The notes under the pieces were generated by a model. That model was not told where the DNA came from. It ran no database searches and worked only from the letters and a program-made list of their open reading frames with translations. The position numbers were made by a program, and so were the translations under genes. A DNA stretch of 64,000 nucleotides, from positions 1 through 64,000 of IMG/VR virus record IMGVR_UViG_3300035663_000004. The stretch is one strand, 5' to 3'. Positions within the stretch are counted from its first letter, which is position 1; each line of letters opens with the position of its first letter. Positions 33,213 to 42,300 of this stretch are shown here, piece after piece. The stretch comes from a virus.

Positions 33213-33241
33213 CCACACATTTTTTAACTAAAAACAAAACT

Positions 33242-33352
33242 ATGCAGCAACAACAACGCTATCGAACTCCAATCCTGCCATGGATTCTACTGCTCACTTC
33301 CGCCTTGGCTTTGGCCTGTTTCTTTGTCGAGGCAAAATCGTTAACAATCTAA
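33242..33352 (+). CDS. Small single-span membrane protein
   Basis: A 36-aa frame, MQQQQRYRTPILPWILLLTS then ALALACFFVEAKSLTI, is one membrane helix after a polar start. It is the first frame after the promoter. No family can be named at this size. Confidence 0.5.
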   Translation: MQQQQRYRTPILPWILLLTSALALACFFVEAKSLTI

Positions 33353-33365
33353 AAAACAATCGACA

Positions 33366-33740
33366 ATGTTTACAGAAAAAGACCTTGTTGCTTTTGGAAA
33401 CTATGTTGTTTCCGACCAGTTCATTTTTGACTCCGCCTTTGCGTTCGGCTTCGGCCTGTCCAACATGGACAACATCACGGACGAAGACTTGTCGCTATTC
33501 CATTCCAACCATGACCGCCTGCTGGAGGCTGAAGTTGTCGGGTCATACACCAAAACTCAAATGGTGTCTTTTGCCCGCTATATGCGCAGCGATGAACGCG
33601 CTCAGCGGATCATGGATTTGATTACTGACCCGGAAACTTTTGAACTAAATGAGGACGAATTGATGAGCGGCTATCTGATTGCGATGCGACAGGTAAGTGA
33701 TGCCGACATTGAAAACTGGAAACTGTTGGCGTATGCTTAA
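33366..33740 (+). CDS. Hypothetical acidic protein
   Basis: The 124-aa protein starts MFTEKDLVAFGNYVVSDQF and has FGLSNMDNITDEDLSLFHSN followed by an acidic helical region. No family is recognised. Its stop overlaps the ATG of the membrane protein gene. It is the second gene in the chaperonin operon. Confidence 0.6.
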   Translation: MFTEKDLVAFGNYVVSDQFIFDSAFAFGFGLSNMDNITDEDLSLFHSNHDRLLEAEVVGSYTKTQMVSFARYMRSDERAQRIMDLITDPETFELNEDELMSGYLIAMRQVSDADIENWKLLAYA

Positions 33741-34086
33741 TTGGAAGTTTTTGGCCTTTCAGGCGGTTGCGTGTTTTTTTTACCACGTTTCGCTGGAAAT
33801 GTACGAATTTGACGCTCGGACGTTTGCCTGGATATTCATGTTGGTTTTCGATATGCTTTTATTTCCGCTCCCGCTGGTCGTTCTTTTGTCGTACATGGTT
33901 TTACAAGGTCAATCTATTTCGGGCTGGAGTCGTTTGGTTCACGCGCTTTATGCGGCCAACGTTTTGTCTGTACTATGGCGTTACCAATCTGAAGTATTAA
34001 ACCCTTTGGTTGTATTTGCTATCATTATTTTTTTAACAACTTATACAATTTTACTACGTTATGGGTTACTACCCTCAGTCAGATAA
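33733..34086 (+). CDS. Multi-span membrane protein overlapping groEL
   Basis: From ATG 33733 the 117-aa protein has about four membrane helices (FLAFQAVACFFYHVS, FAWIFMLVFDMLLFPLPLVV, LVHALYAANVLSVLW, LVVFAIIIFLTTYTILL). Its end overlaps the groEL start by 26 nt, so it is co-transcribed and maybe coupled. No family is recognised. Confidence 0.6.
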   Translation: MLNWKFLAFQAVACFFYHVSLEMYEFDARTFAWIFMLVFDMLLFPLPLVVLLSYMVLQGQSISGWSRLVHALYAANVLSVLWRYQSEVLNPLVVFAIIIFLTTYTILLRYGLLPSVR

Positions 34087-35653
34087 GACAAAGTTTTGTC
34101 AAGGCGTTGAAATGATGCTCCGTGTTGTTGGTTCAACGATGGGGCCGGGCGGGAATCCGGTTCTTGAATGCGCCGGGCTGGATGCTTCGTATCGTCGCCT
34201 CATCCGGGACGGCAAAGAAACGCTGAAACTGATTCAGCCGAACGACCCGGAAATGTATGAGCCTATTGCCCGAATGAAAGATGTCGCGGAGGCTGTCGTC
34301 CGGCGTGCTGGCGACGCCACAAGTACGGCTACGATCATTTTGGGCAGCGCTTTTCTTCATATCGAAAAGGCTATTAAGGATCACCCGGAACTGAACCGGA
34401 GCCGTATTGCCTTTCACGTTCGGCAGGCTTCAAAGATTGCTTTGGCTGAACTTGAAAAGCGCAAATTGCAGGTTACTACAAGTCAGGACTTGGAGAACGT
34501 TGCAACGATTTGCGCGGCCGGGGATCGTGAAATCGGGTCTGTTATCGGTTCGATGATTGAAAAGATTGGTGCGGACGGGACTGTCAAGGTTGAATACCAC
34601 GACAAACCGGGTGTTGAGGCGGTAATTGTTCCGGGCTACAAGTTCCAGGGCGGTGTGTACGGCATTGACCAATACAATGGTCGGCGCGGCCTCGAATTGG
34701 ACAACCCTCGTGTTGTCGTTGTCGGCGACGAAACGGGTTTGGTGGATTACAAGATGGATGTTGCCCCTATTTTGGCGGAAGCGCAAAAGTTTGGCGACAA
34801 CCGTCCGCTGGTGGTATTCGTGTTGTCTGCCGAAGGGTCTGCCCGCGCTACGTTGCTTCGTCCTTTTGTAAATGGTGCGGATGGCAACACGTTCCGTGCG
34901 CCTGTTTGGCTGGTTCGCATTGGTGCTGGCGGTGTAAATACCTGCGCGGACATTAGTGCTGTTACCGGGGCAACCTTGTTTGGCAAGTTGAACGGCAAAA
35001 TGATTTCCAAGATCAAGGATTCGGACTTTGGCGAAGCGGCTTCGATTGTTGCTACTACGGAATCCGTAACGATTGTTTCTTCGGACGATCAAAAGGCGTC
35101 TGTAAAGGATTATGTGAAGCGGTTGGAGGCTTCGATTGCCGAACATCCGGAGCTGGAGGAAAAAACGCGCGAACGCATTGCTGCGGTAACGGGGGGTGTT
35201 GGATTGATTCGCGTTCCGGCTTCTACGCAATCTTCCGGCTTCTACTATCAGGAGGTTGTTGACGACGCTTGGCGGGCTACGCGGGCGGCTATCAACGGCG
35301 GTGTTTTGCCTGGCGGCGGGGCTGCGTTATCAGGTGTTGCTGAAAATCTATTCTCGATTCATGCAACGGCTTGGTCGGAGGAGGCATTGGTGTACGATGC
35401 CATTGGTCATGCCTTTTACGGTGTATTGAAGACGGTGTGTAACAATGCCGGATTTGAAGTTGACTGGGGTAATATTGAATTTGGTTATGGTAAGACTTAC
35501 GACATTGTTTCCGGTGAAATGAATGTAAGCTCGCTTGAGTGCGGGGTAATTGATTCTGCTCCTGCGATTATGGCTGCTGTTGAATTGGCTTTGGCTGAAC
35601 TTGCTTTGTGGGTCAATTCGGAGTATTTGTTGGTTCAAAAATTTGAGCAATGA
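34061..35653 (+). CDS. groEL: Phage-encoded divergent GroEL chaperonin
   Basis: The 530-aa protein covers the full chaperonin fold. Conserved ATPase elements are visible: TMGPGGN at 26-32 (TLGPKGRN in E. coli), RDG with Asp50 (Asp52), AGDATSTAT at 83-91 with Asp85 (Asp87), Asp402 in VVDDAWRATRAA (Asp398) and VLPGGGAAL. Thus hydrolysis is probably intact, although the usual GDGTTT is altered to GDATST. The C-terminal GGM tail is missing; the protein ends VQKFEQ. It is coupled by an ATGA overlap to a groES-like gene. Phage GroELs are known in some large phages, usually without their own GroES, so the full set is unusual. Clients may be the giant virion proteins. Confidence 0.9.
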   Translation: MGYYPQSDKTKFCQGVEMMLRVVGSTMGPGGNPVLECAGLDASYRRLIRDGKETLKLIQPNDPEMYEPIARMKDVAEAVVRRAGDATSTATIILGSAFLHIEKAIKDHPELNRSRIAFHVRQASKIALAELEKRKLQVTTSQDLENVATICAAGDREIGSVIGSMIEKIGADGTVKVEYHDKPGVEAVIVPGYKFQGGVYGIDQYNGRRGLELDNPRVVVVGDETGLVDYKMDVAPILAEAQKFGDNRPLVVFVLSAEGSARATLLRPFVNGADGNTFRAPVWLVRIGAGGVNTCADISAVTGATLFGKLNGKMISKIKDSDFGEAASIVATTESVTIVSSDDQKASVKDYVKRLEASIAEHPELEEKTRERIAAVTGGVGLIRVPASTQSSGFYYQEVVDDAWRATRAAINGGVLPGGGAALSGVAENLFSIHATAWSEEALVYDAIGHAFYGVLKTVCNNAGFEVDWGNIEFGYGKTYDIVSGEMNVSSLECGVIDSAPAIMAAVELALAELALWVNSEYLLVQKFEQ

Positions 35654-35964
35654 TAATAGTAACTGAAAAGGAGTTCAAGGCCATGCAGCCCGGACTAAAC
35701 CGGGTATTGGTTATTCCGGACGTTGACGATCACGTTGACGCCGCTACGGGCATTCAGATTGCGCGTGACGAAAGCGAGCGCGAACAGGGTGTTATTGTGG
35801 CTTCTTCTGATGACGCCGTAAAGGCCGGGTATAAGGTAGGCGACCATATTGTGTATGCCAAGACAAGCATGGAGGTTTTTGAGTGCGAGGTTAATTTTGG
35901 TGACAGGGTTAATACGCTTCGGCTTCGTGTTGTTGACTGGCACGATATTGCTTTAAAATATTAG
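35650..35964 (+). CDS. groES: GroES-like co-chaperonin
   Basis: The 104-aa protein aligns with GroES: GLNRVLVIPDVDD near the start (DRVLVK), TGIQIARDE in the mobile-loop position (GGIVL), GVIVASSD (GxVVAVG) and YKVGDHIVYAK (VKVGDxVLF), ending LRVVDWHDIALKY like the last strand of the barrel. The hydrophobic loop tripeptide that docks into GroEL reads IQI. The start is coupled to groEL (ATGA). It should form the heptameric lid for the phage GroEL. Confidence 0.8.
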   Translation: MIIVTEKEFKAMQPGLNRVLVIPDVDDHVDAATGIQIARDESEREQGVIVASSDDAVKAGYKVGDHIVYAKTSMEVFECEVNFGDRVNTLRLRVVDWHDIALKY

Positions 35965-35968
35965 GCTT

Positions 35969-36262
35969 ATGACAAGATTGCAGCAAATTGGTGTTTTATT
36001 GATTGCCCTGCATATCGTGTTTAGTTTCACGGGTGTGTATCGGGCTGTTTCTGCTCCGAGTTACGATGTGTATGTTTACACGGGTAATCAGGGGTATTTG
36101 TTCAAGGACGTCCGGGTTGGTTTTTCCAACTTATGCGTTGTTCCGGACAGTTCCGGTGTTTTGGTTTTGTATTCCGGTGTTGCCGGGAAGGAAATATCTG
36201 TGTCGGGTGTAAAGAGTTGTGATATTGTTGCTGTACGAAAACCGCTTTTGTTCCCATGGTAG
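35969..36262 (+). CDS. Hypothetical protein with N-terminal membrane segment
   Basis: The 97-aa protein opens with LQQIGVLLIALHIVFSF, a membrane anchor or uncleaved signal. The rest is beta-rich with two Cys residues (FSNLCVVPDSSGVLVLYSGV, VSGVKSCDIV). It starts 4 nt after groES and overlaps the next gene by 7 nt. Function is unknown. Confidence 0.55.
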   Translation: MTRLQQIGVLLIALHIVFSFTGVYRAVSAPSYDVYVYTGNQGYLFKDVRVGFSNLCVVPDSSGVLVLYSGVAGKEISVSGVKSCDIVAVRKPLLFPW

Positions 36263-36957
36263 GAGATTTGTCTTTATATGTTGAAGTCGCTCCGGTTGGG
36301 GACGTTTCTTTTGACAAGGACACGGGGGTGTTGGTCAATGATTTTGTGGATGTCCATATTCTGCGTTCCCTGCTTGTCCGTGTTGTTTCCATACCGGGGC
36401 GGCTTCCGTATTATCGCCATGAGGTAGAGGCTGTTGGTTCGATGTACAAAAAGAGCAAGTCTCGGTTTGTGTCGGAATGGTCTCAACGGATGACGCACCG
36501 TAGTTGCGAGTACGATGTTCCTGTTGAGGTGTCTGTTGGGGACTTGGTTTTAATGCAGCACTTACCGAATTTGGAGCAGCCGGAAGGTGTGCGGTATGTT
36601 AGGTACGATCAGCTGGTTGCCCGGCTTATGAAGTTATCCGGGGGGTTGTATCCTTTGAATGGCCACCTGTTGTTGCGAATGCCGGAAGACGAAAAGGGGT
36701 ATATTGATCCTAAGTATAAGTGGCGAAATTCTTTGACGCGCGGTGAAGTGATTGCGCAAGGGTGTGCGGTAAGGGGGTACAAGCGTTGGCCTGGGTTTCG
36801 GGACAAAGTTTCTGAAAACTGGGTTGGCAGGACGGTTTATTTCCGGCCTTACAGCGCGGTTAGGATTGAGAATGATACGCACCGGACGATGGATTATTCT
36901 TCTCCGTGGCCATATTATCGAATTAGCAAGCCGCAAATCTTATCATGGACGGACTAA
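36256..36957 (+). CDS. Putative tandem (two-domain) GroES-like protein
   Basis: The 233-aa protein shows two successive segments with a GroES-like pattern. Domain 1 (about 5-124) has SLYVEVAPVGD, a TGVLV mobile-loop-like tripeptide at 23-27, LVRVVSIPG, and VEVSVGDLVLMQH ending in VRYVRYDQLVA. Domain 2 (about 132-230) has LNGHLLLRMPEDE, GYIDP, RGEVIAQG (GxVVAVG), NWVGRTVYFRPYSAVRIEN (VGDxVxFxxYxGxEV) and YYRISKPQIL (YLILRxxDIL). Two fused co-chaperonin domains are known in chloroplast Cpn20; a phage version would be new to me. Its location two genes after groES supports the call. Sequence divergence keeps confidence moderate. Confidence 0.5.
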   Translation: MVGDLSLYVEVAPVGDVSFDKDTGVLVNDFVDVHILRSLLVRVVSIPGRLPYYRHEVEAVGSMYKKSKSRFVSEWSQRMTHRSCEYDVPVEVSVGDLVLMQHLPNLEQPEGVRYVRYDQLVARLMKLSGGLYPLNGHLLLRMPEDEKGYIDPKYKWRNSLTRGEVIAQGCAVRGYKRWPGFRDKVSENWVGRTVYFRPYSAVRIENDTHRTMDYSSPWPYYRISKPQILSWTD

Positions 36958-37586
36958 CGGGTGTACTGCAATTTGACACGACAAAGATGCGGATTGATCC
37001 GCAGGCAAGCGGGATGCTTTGGGAACGGTATCCGGAACTTGCTATGCGGAAAAACCTTTGCAGTATTGATACGTTTACATTTAGTCAGTTAGATGAGGAG
37101 CCTGTTTCTTTGCAGGATTTGAATAAAACGATTATCTTTGTGGCGTATTTCTGCGATCCGGGCAGTCCGTTTTTTTCGGAGGTTGTTTTGGATCACCGCA
37201 TGAAGGTTTGTTTGGATGCGGCTGGAATTACGGGTAGGTTGAGGACGCTGGTTTTGTCGCGGCATTGGTGGGTTTCGAGGGTTATGACAGAATATTTGAA
37301 ATTAGTGCATAGCCATGAGTTTGAGTTGTGGTTGAGTTTGTCAATGGACTATGCGGAAAAAATGGCATATTTGCGGCTACCGCTTACATCTTTTGTTGAC
37401 AATATGGAAAGCGCAATGAATGCCCGCGATAAGGTACAGAAAAGCGCTCCGGCGCTGAAGGATGAAATCAAAAAGTTAGAGACAAAGTTGTTCCCGAATG
37501 CCTATGTAGTGGATGCGGCTGTGGAAACAATAACAGCGGACGGTATAGGGGGTTGGGCGGAATACTTTGCGATGGATAAAGAATGA
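36945..37586 (+). CDS. Hypothetical protein of the chaperonin operon
   Basis: The 213-aa protein overlaps the tandem-GroES gene by 13 nt. It has a mixed N-terminal region (LNKTIIFVAYFCDPGSPFFS, TGRLRTLVLSRHWWVSRVM) and a Lys/Glu-rich helical C-terminal part (RDKVQKSAPALKDEIKKLET). No family is recognised. It could be a virion protein or an accessory of the chaperone system. Confidence 0.55.
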   Translation: MDGLTGVLQFDTTKMRIDPQASGMLWERYPELAMRKNLCSIDTFTFSQLDEEPVSLQDLNKTIIFVAYFCDPGSPFFSEVVLDHRMKVCLDAAGITGRLRTLVLSRHWWVSRVMTEYLKLVHSHEFELWLSLSMDYAEKMAYLRLPLTSFVDNMESAMNARDKVQKSAPALKDEIKKLETKLFPNAYVVDAAVETITADGIGGWAEYFAMDKE

Positions 37587-37612
37587 ATTTTTTAAAAATA
37601 AAATCAAGTAGT

Positions 37613-38056
37613 ATGAAATTCAAAGCACTTCTTTTCTTTTTTGCCTTTTTTTGTGCGGCTTTTGTCTCCGCGCAATCAAACGCATCAAAAGTCGTTCCGT
37701 GGGTTCAAAACGGCGACTCTCTTTCCGAAAACACGACTCTGGCCTATGAGCTTGCCATTGGCGGAACAATTGATAAAACAAAACTGTGGAACTACTCAGT
37801 TATTGTTTTTGCCGATTCGATTTCCGGCGCCAACGCCGGGACGGTTCAACTTCAAATTTCCAACGATCCCGCCGGAACGGCCTCGCCTATTTGGTCTAAT
37901 TATGGCACGGCTGGAACTATTGACGGAACCGCAGATCAGTTTTTTAACTACGAAGGGACGCTCTATGCTCGCCGCCTCCGTGTTTTAATTACCTCTCCTG
38001 CCGGAACCCGAAAAACTGCTATTCGCCTGCGTGGGCTTTTCCGACAAGTTGAATAA
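37613..38056 (+). CDS. Secreted-type hypothetical protein
   Basis: ATG 37613 gives MKFKALLFFFAFFCAAFVSA, a textbook signal peptide with cleavage before or after AQ. The mature ~125 aa are beta-rich (WNYSVIVFADSISGANAGTV, QLQISNDPAG, LYARRLRVLITSPAG), a jelly-roll-like pattern seen in fibre or attachment proteins. It is the first of several exported products in this fibre region, and ends before a strong hairpin. Confidence 0.65.
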   Translation: MKFKALLFFFAFFCAAFVSAQSNASKVVPWVQNGDSLSENTTLAYELAIGGTIDKTKLWNYSVIVFADSISGANAGTVQLQISNDPAGTASPIWSNYGTAGTIDGTADQFFNYEGTLYARRLRVLITSPAGTRKTAIRLRGLFRQVE

Positions 38057-38080
38057 AGAAGTTCTGCTGCATACGTTACC

Positions 38081-38111
38081 GGGCGCACGAAACGGAAGTT
38101 ATCGTGCGCCC
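38081..38111 (+). terminator. Strong 10-bp hairpin before the fibre genes
   Basis: GGGCGCACGA pairs perfectly with TCGTGCGCCC around an 11-nt loop, followed by ACCTTTAAG and the next ATG at 38122. The T tract is poor, so it may be an attenuator or mRNA-processing signal. Confidence 0.6.
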
Positions 38112-38121
38112 ACCTTTAAGA

Positions 38122-39369
38122 ATGAAAAAGTTATCTTTATTCATATTATTCTTAGGCTTTTTCTTCCGGTTGTTTAGTCAAGGGACTGTTTTGACAACGG
38201 AGGGCGGGAAGCCTGTTATGTTAAACCTCGACGAAATGCGCACGGTGCGCCCTGTTACGTCGGGGTCTTTGATTTTATACGGATCGGCATTGCGCGCTAT
38301 TTACGTTTCTGAAACGCCTGCGCAAATTGCAGGATCGGGGTGCGGTCAAATAGCGCTTGTAAATACGACCGACGTTGGCAGGAATACGATTGTTGGCATT
38401 GGCGTTCGCCATATTGACGCGATTCGGAAAACATCCGACGGCAAAGCGAGTATTGCAATGAATGCGACCAATATTCCGGCTATGAAAAGCGTGGAGGATT
38501 TTGAAGCGATTGTCTTGCGGATTGCGGTGTGTTCTACCGGCCCTGGAGGCAACGGGTCTTCTGCGGGCGGAGATCGGGACAGTATTGAAGCGATGGTTTA
38601 TGTTCCGACTACCGGGCGGCTTTCACTTATAAATGAATCCGGGGATAGCATTAGCGTAGTTATAAACAATCAAACGCTGTCTGTAACAGGAGATAGTTTA
38701 AGTATTAGTTTTGGCAATAAAGTAAAACTGCCGTCAAAAAGCCTTTTGGATTTGGCATCTGAATTGCCATATTATGTTAGCGATTCCGCGGCGCTGGCTG
38801 CTGGTCTTGCTCCAGGCGCGCCCTATTTGTTGGAGTGCAATAATGACTACAATTTACCTTCCGGGCTTTTCAAGGTTGTAAAAATTTGTGGGTATGACTG
38901 TTTTATTGTTTTACGTTTTTATACAAACGATGAGGAGGCTGCGTCTTCCGGGGTTCCTGTTGGCAGGGAATATGTTTTGGATGATGACAACGCTTTGGGG
39001 GTTCTTTACGGCTTCATTAAAGTTCTTACAAATGATACGCTAAGCACGGGCGGATTGATTTGCAATGACACGCTGCCTGTTTATGCGTCTGACGCTTTGG
39101 CTATATCCGGCGGCCTGGCTGTTGGAGATCAATATGAAACTTCTGACGAAAATACCTATGGCGCTCCTGCTGGAATTGGTCGTATGGTTTCGTCTTCAAA
39201 TACTTTGTCCGGCACAACTCAGGTTTGCTGTGACGAAAATGACAATTTGCCTTTTTTCAGTAACGATTCGGCTGCTATTTCCGCCGGATTGTTGGCCGGA
39301 GAAAAGTATTATCTTTTAAAATCGAATACATACGGATGGCCGTATGGAACAAAAAAGACTGTTCAATGA
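38122..39369 (+). CDS. Exported fibre-like protein with four internal repeats
   Basis: From ATG 38122 the 415-aa protein has a signal peptide, MKKLSLFILFLGFFFRLFSQ. The N-terminal half is beta-rich. From residue 215 on there are four ~50-residue repeats with the pattern LP.Y.sD..A...GL..G..Y....N.yG.P.G....V (about 215, 272, 316 and 376). Similar repeats occur in Bacteroidota phage structural proteins. Its stop overlaps the start of the giant fibre gene (ATGA), which suggests the two act together, perhaps as fibre and base or cap. Confidence 0.65.
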   Translation: MKKLSLFILFLGFFFRLFSQGTVLTTEGGKPVMLNLDEMRTVRPVTSGSLILYGSALRAIYVSETPAQIAGSGCGQIALVNTTDVGRNTIVGIGVRHIDAIRKTSDGKASIAMNATNIPAMKSVEDFEAIVLRIAVCSTGPGGNGSSAGGDRDSIEAMVYVPTTGRLSLINESGDSISVVINNQTLSVTGDSLSISFGNKVKLPSKSLLDLASELPYYVSDSAALAAGLAPGAPYLLECNNDYNLPSGLFKVVKICGYDCFIVLRFYTNDEEAASSGVPVGREYVLDDDNALGVLYGFIKVLTNDTLSTGGLICNDTLPVYASDALAISGGLAVGDQYETSDENTYGAPAGIGRMVSSSNTLSGTTQVCCDENDNLPFFSNDSAAISAGLLAGEKYYLLKSNTYGWPYGTKKTVQ

Positions 39370-42300
39370 ATCAAAAGTTTTTCCTTTCCGCCTTGTTTGT
39401 TTTTTCCTGCGGCATTGCGGGCGCGCAGGGTATCGTAAAGGGTTCCGGCATCATTTACAGCGATTCGATTCCTACGCATAGTGTAGATACGCTAAAAGAA
39501 GCGGAAATTGCTTTGGATGTCCGCACCGGGAATTACTATCAATGGAGCCGCGATTCGGTCAAGTGGGTGTTCTCCGGATTTAGGGTTGAGATCAAGCCCG
39601 GCGCCTGTTCTGCCCCAACGTACATTCCGGGGCGCAATCAGTCTTATTTCGTTTCCGACACTTGCGGAACATTTTATTTTTACAACGACACGCTTTGGAG
39701 GCAGGTTAAGGGGACGATTGCAGACGGAGATAAAGGAGATATAACGGTATCCGGAAACGGACTAAACTGGAATATTGACGCCGGAACGATTGGCGCTACC
39801 GAACTTGCGTCCACGTCTGTTGCTCCGGGAACGTACTCAAATGCTACGGTTACCGTTGACGCCGACGGTCGTATAACAAATGCCGTAAACGGGCCTACCG
39901 GCGCGCGCGGCATATATGATGGATCGGGAACTACCGGAGATTCTACGGTTGTTGCAAGTATCAAAAAGGAAATTCAGTTTAGGTCTGATTCTACGGATGC
40001 TTCATTTTTGGTGGACTTTACGCCGAATGATCTGTATGGAACCAACGCGGCTGTTCGCCCGGACTCTTTGAACTTCCTGTTTTTTAATTTAACGGGTTCA
40101 TCGCGTCTTGTTATTAAGTCGGACGGCATTTCCGCTATTACAAATACGGCAAACCCGTCTTTGCGGCTTACCGGGAACCCTGCGATATACAGCGCGGACT
40201 ACTCTCCGTTTACGGATCGTGAATTGCCGGACTACGCGGCGGTAAAAAAAATCGTTGTAGATTCTGTACAGGTTATAACTGTAACAAACGACACGGCGTA
40301 CTTGAGTCGGTCTGGAGGAATTATTCCATTGAAAAAATACGCTCAGGTTATTGATACGTTTTCAAGGCTTAATGATACGCTTTTTATATCTTTGAGCAAT
40401 GACAACGCCCCTGCTGTTAGTGCCATTATTGACGGTAGCTCAACAAATGAAATTCAGGACTTATCGTTATCCGGTCAAACGCTTTCTTTGAGCAATGACC
40501 CAACAACGGTGACGCTTCCGGTTATTGGAGTATCCGGCGGAACAGGAATTACAACAAGTTCGTCGGGCGGCACGGTAACGGTGACAAACGCCGCGCCGGA
40601 TCAAACCGTCTCAATTAGCGGATCGGGTATTACAACCGTTACGGGAACTTATCCGGTCTTTACCGTCACCAGCACGGAAAACGACGGATCAACTTCAAAT
40701 GAAGGTAGCCTTACAGTAGGAGCCGGAATAGCAACTACAAGCGTAATATCCTCAAATACAAGCGGAAGCACAAACGTCACCATTGAAGCCGGGTCTAATA
40801 TAACGTTAAGTGAATCAGGAAATACAATTACGATTGCATCTACGGCTGCCGGGGTAACGGATGGAGATAAAGACGATATTACGGTTTCCGGCTCCGGCGC
40901 AAACTGGAATATTCGAAATGACTCGGTAACAAGCCCTAAAATATTGGACGGAACTATTGCGCTGGCAGACATGGGCGCTAACAGCGTGGACTCAACAAAG
41001 GTGGGCGACAAAACGCTTAGTCTTAGTGATCTCAACGGGGCATGGGGGGTACAAAATGGATTCGTGTTGAAATGGAATGGGTCTAACTGGCGACCCGGGG
41101 CGGATAATACCGGGGCGGACGGGAACGGCATTTATGGCGGCGACGGAGATATACCAACCGGCACCGACGCGACATTGCCGCTCAATAGTTTTTTTAGGTT
41201 TGAATGGCCAAGCGGAAATACAGCCTTTATAATGGATGATTTTGGCGACACGGTTTATTTGGCCGACCCTTCGCTGGCTTCTTCTGTTTTGGTTTCCGCT
41301 TCAAAGGTCGGCCTTCGCTCAACAGGGAATATCGAACTTTGGGGTGGCACGGGCGGCGCTAAACTTCGGATGTTAGAACCGACGGGATCGGGAACTAACT
41401 ATACTGAAATTCAGGTCGGCGCACAGTCAACGGACATAACTTATACTTTGCCAACAACAACCGGATCGAATGGTCAATACCTGCAATTTACGACTGGCGG
41501 CCAGTTGCAATGGTCAACGGTGGCGGCCGGGGTAACGGATGGAGATAAAGACGATATTACGGTTTCCGGCTCCGGCGCAAACTGGAACATACGCAACGAT
41601 TCAGTAACAAGCCCAAAGATATTAGACGGGACGATTGCGCTGGTGGACATGGGCGCAAATAGTGTTGACTCAACAAAAATAGGCGACAAAACTGTAAGCC
41701 TTAGCGATCTTAATGGTGCGTGGGGCGCAAATGCAGGATCGGTGCTAAAATGGGACGGGAACAACTGGAGGCCGGGAACAGACAATAATACCGACGCGCA
41801 AACGCTATCTATTAATAGTACAACGGTAGGCAGTAGCGAGCGGTTTGCTGTTTCGATTTCCAGCGGGAATACGGTTAATTTTGACGTACCACAAGGGACG
41901 GTTACCTCGGTTGGTATCACTCAACCCGCTGCCGGAATAACAGTAACTAATAGCCCTGTAACAACAAGCGGAAATATAAGCCTTGCGCTTGCAAATGACC
42001 TTGGCGCGGTTGAAGGGCTTACCACGAACGGTATTGCGGTGCGGACTGGTGACAACACATGGACAACAAGAAGTATAGCGGGCGCGGCGGACCCTTCATC
42101 CACCGCATTACCTACTATAAACGATTTTAATGGCGTCAATGGTAACCCCACAATATCAATAAGCACATCAACAAGCACCACAAAACTAACGGCGCTTGTT
42201 GCTACAACCGCTAACATTACATTAAGCGGGACGCAAACGATTGATGGTGTTGCGCTAAGTGCAGACAACAGGGTGCTGGTTAAAAACCAAAATACAGCGA

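Larger units (their letters stand above)
32601..33241. other. Divergent control region between early and chaperonin operons
   Basis: About 640 bp without a credible gene. It contains promoter P1 and operator copy B at one end and the plus-strand promoter at 33181-33212 at the other. Between them lie an alternating purine-pyrimidine tract (ACGCGCGCGCGCGTATGTGT type, from about 32729), pyrimidine runs and G/C-rich inverted segments. The region is a plausible place for a replication origin, but no iterons are seen. Confidence 0.55.
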
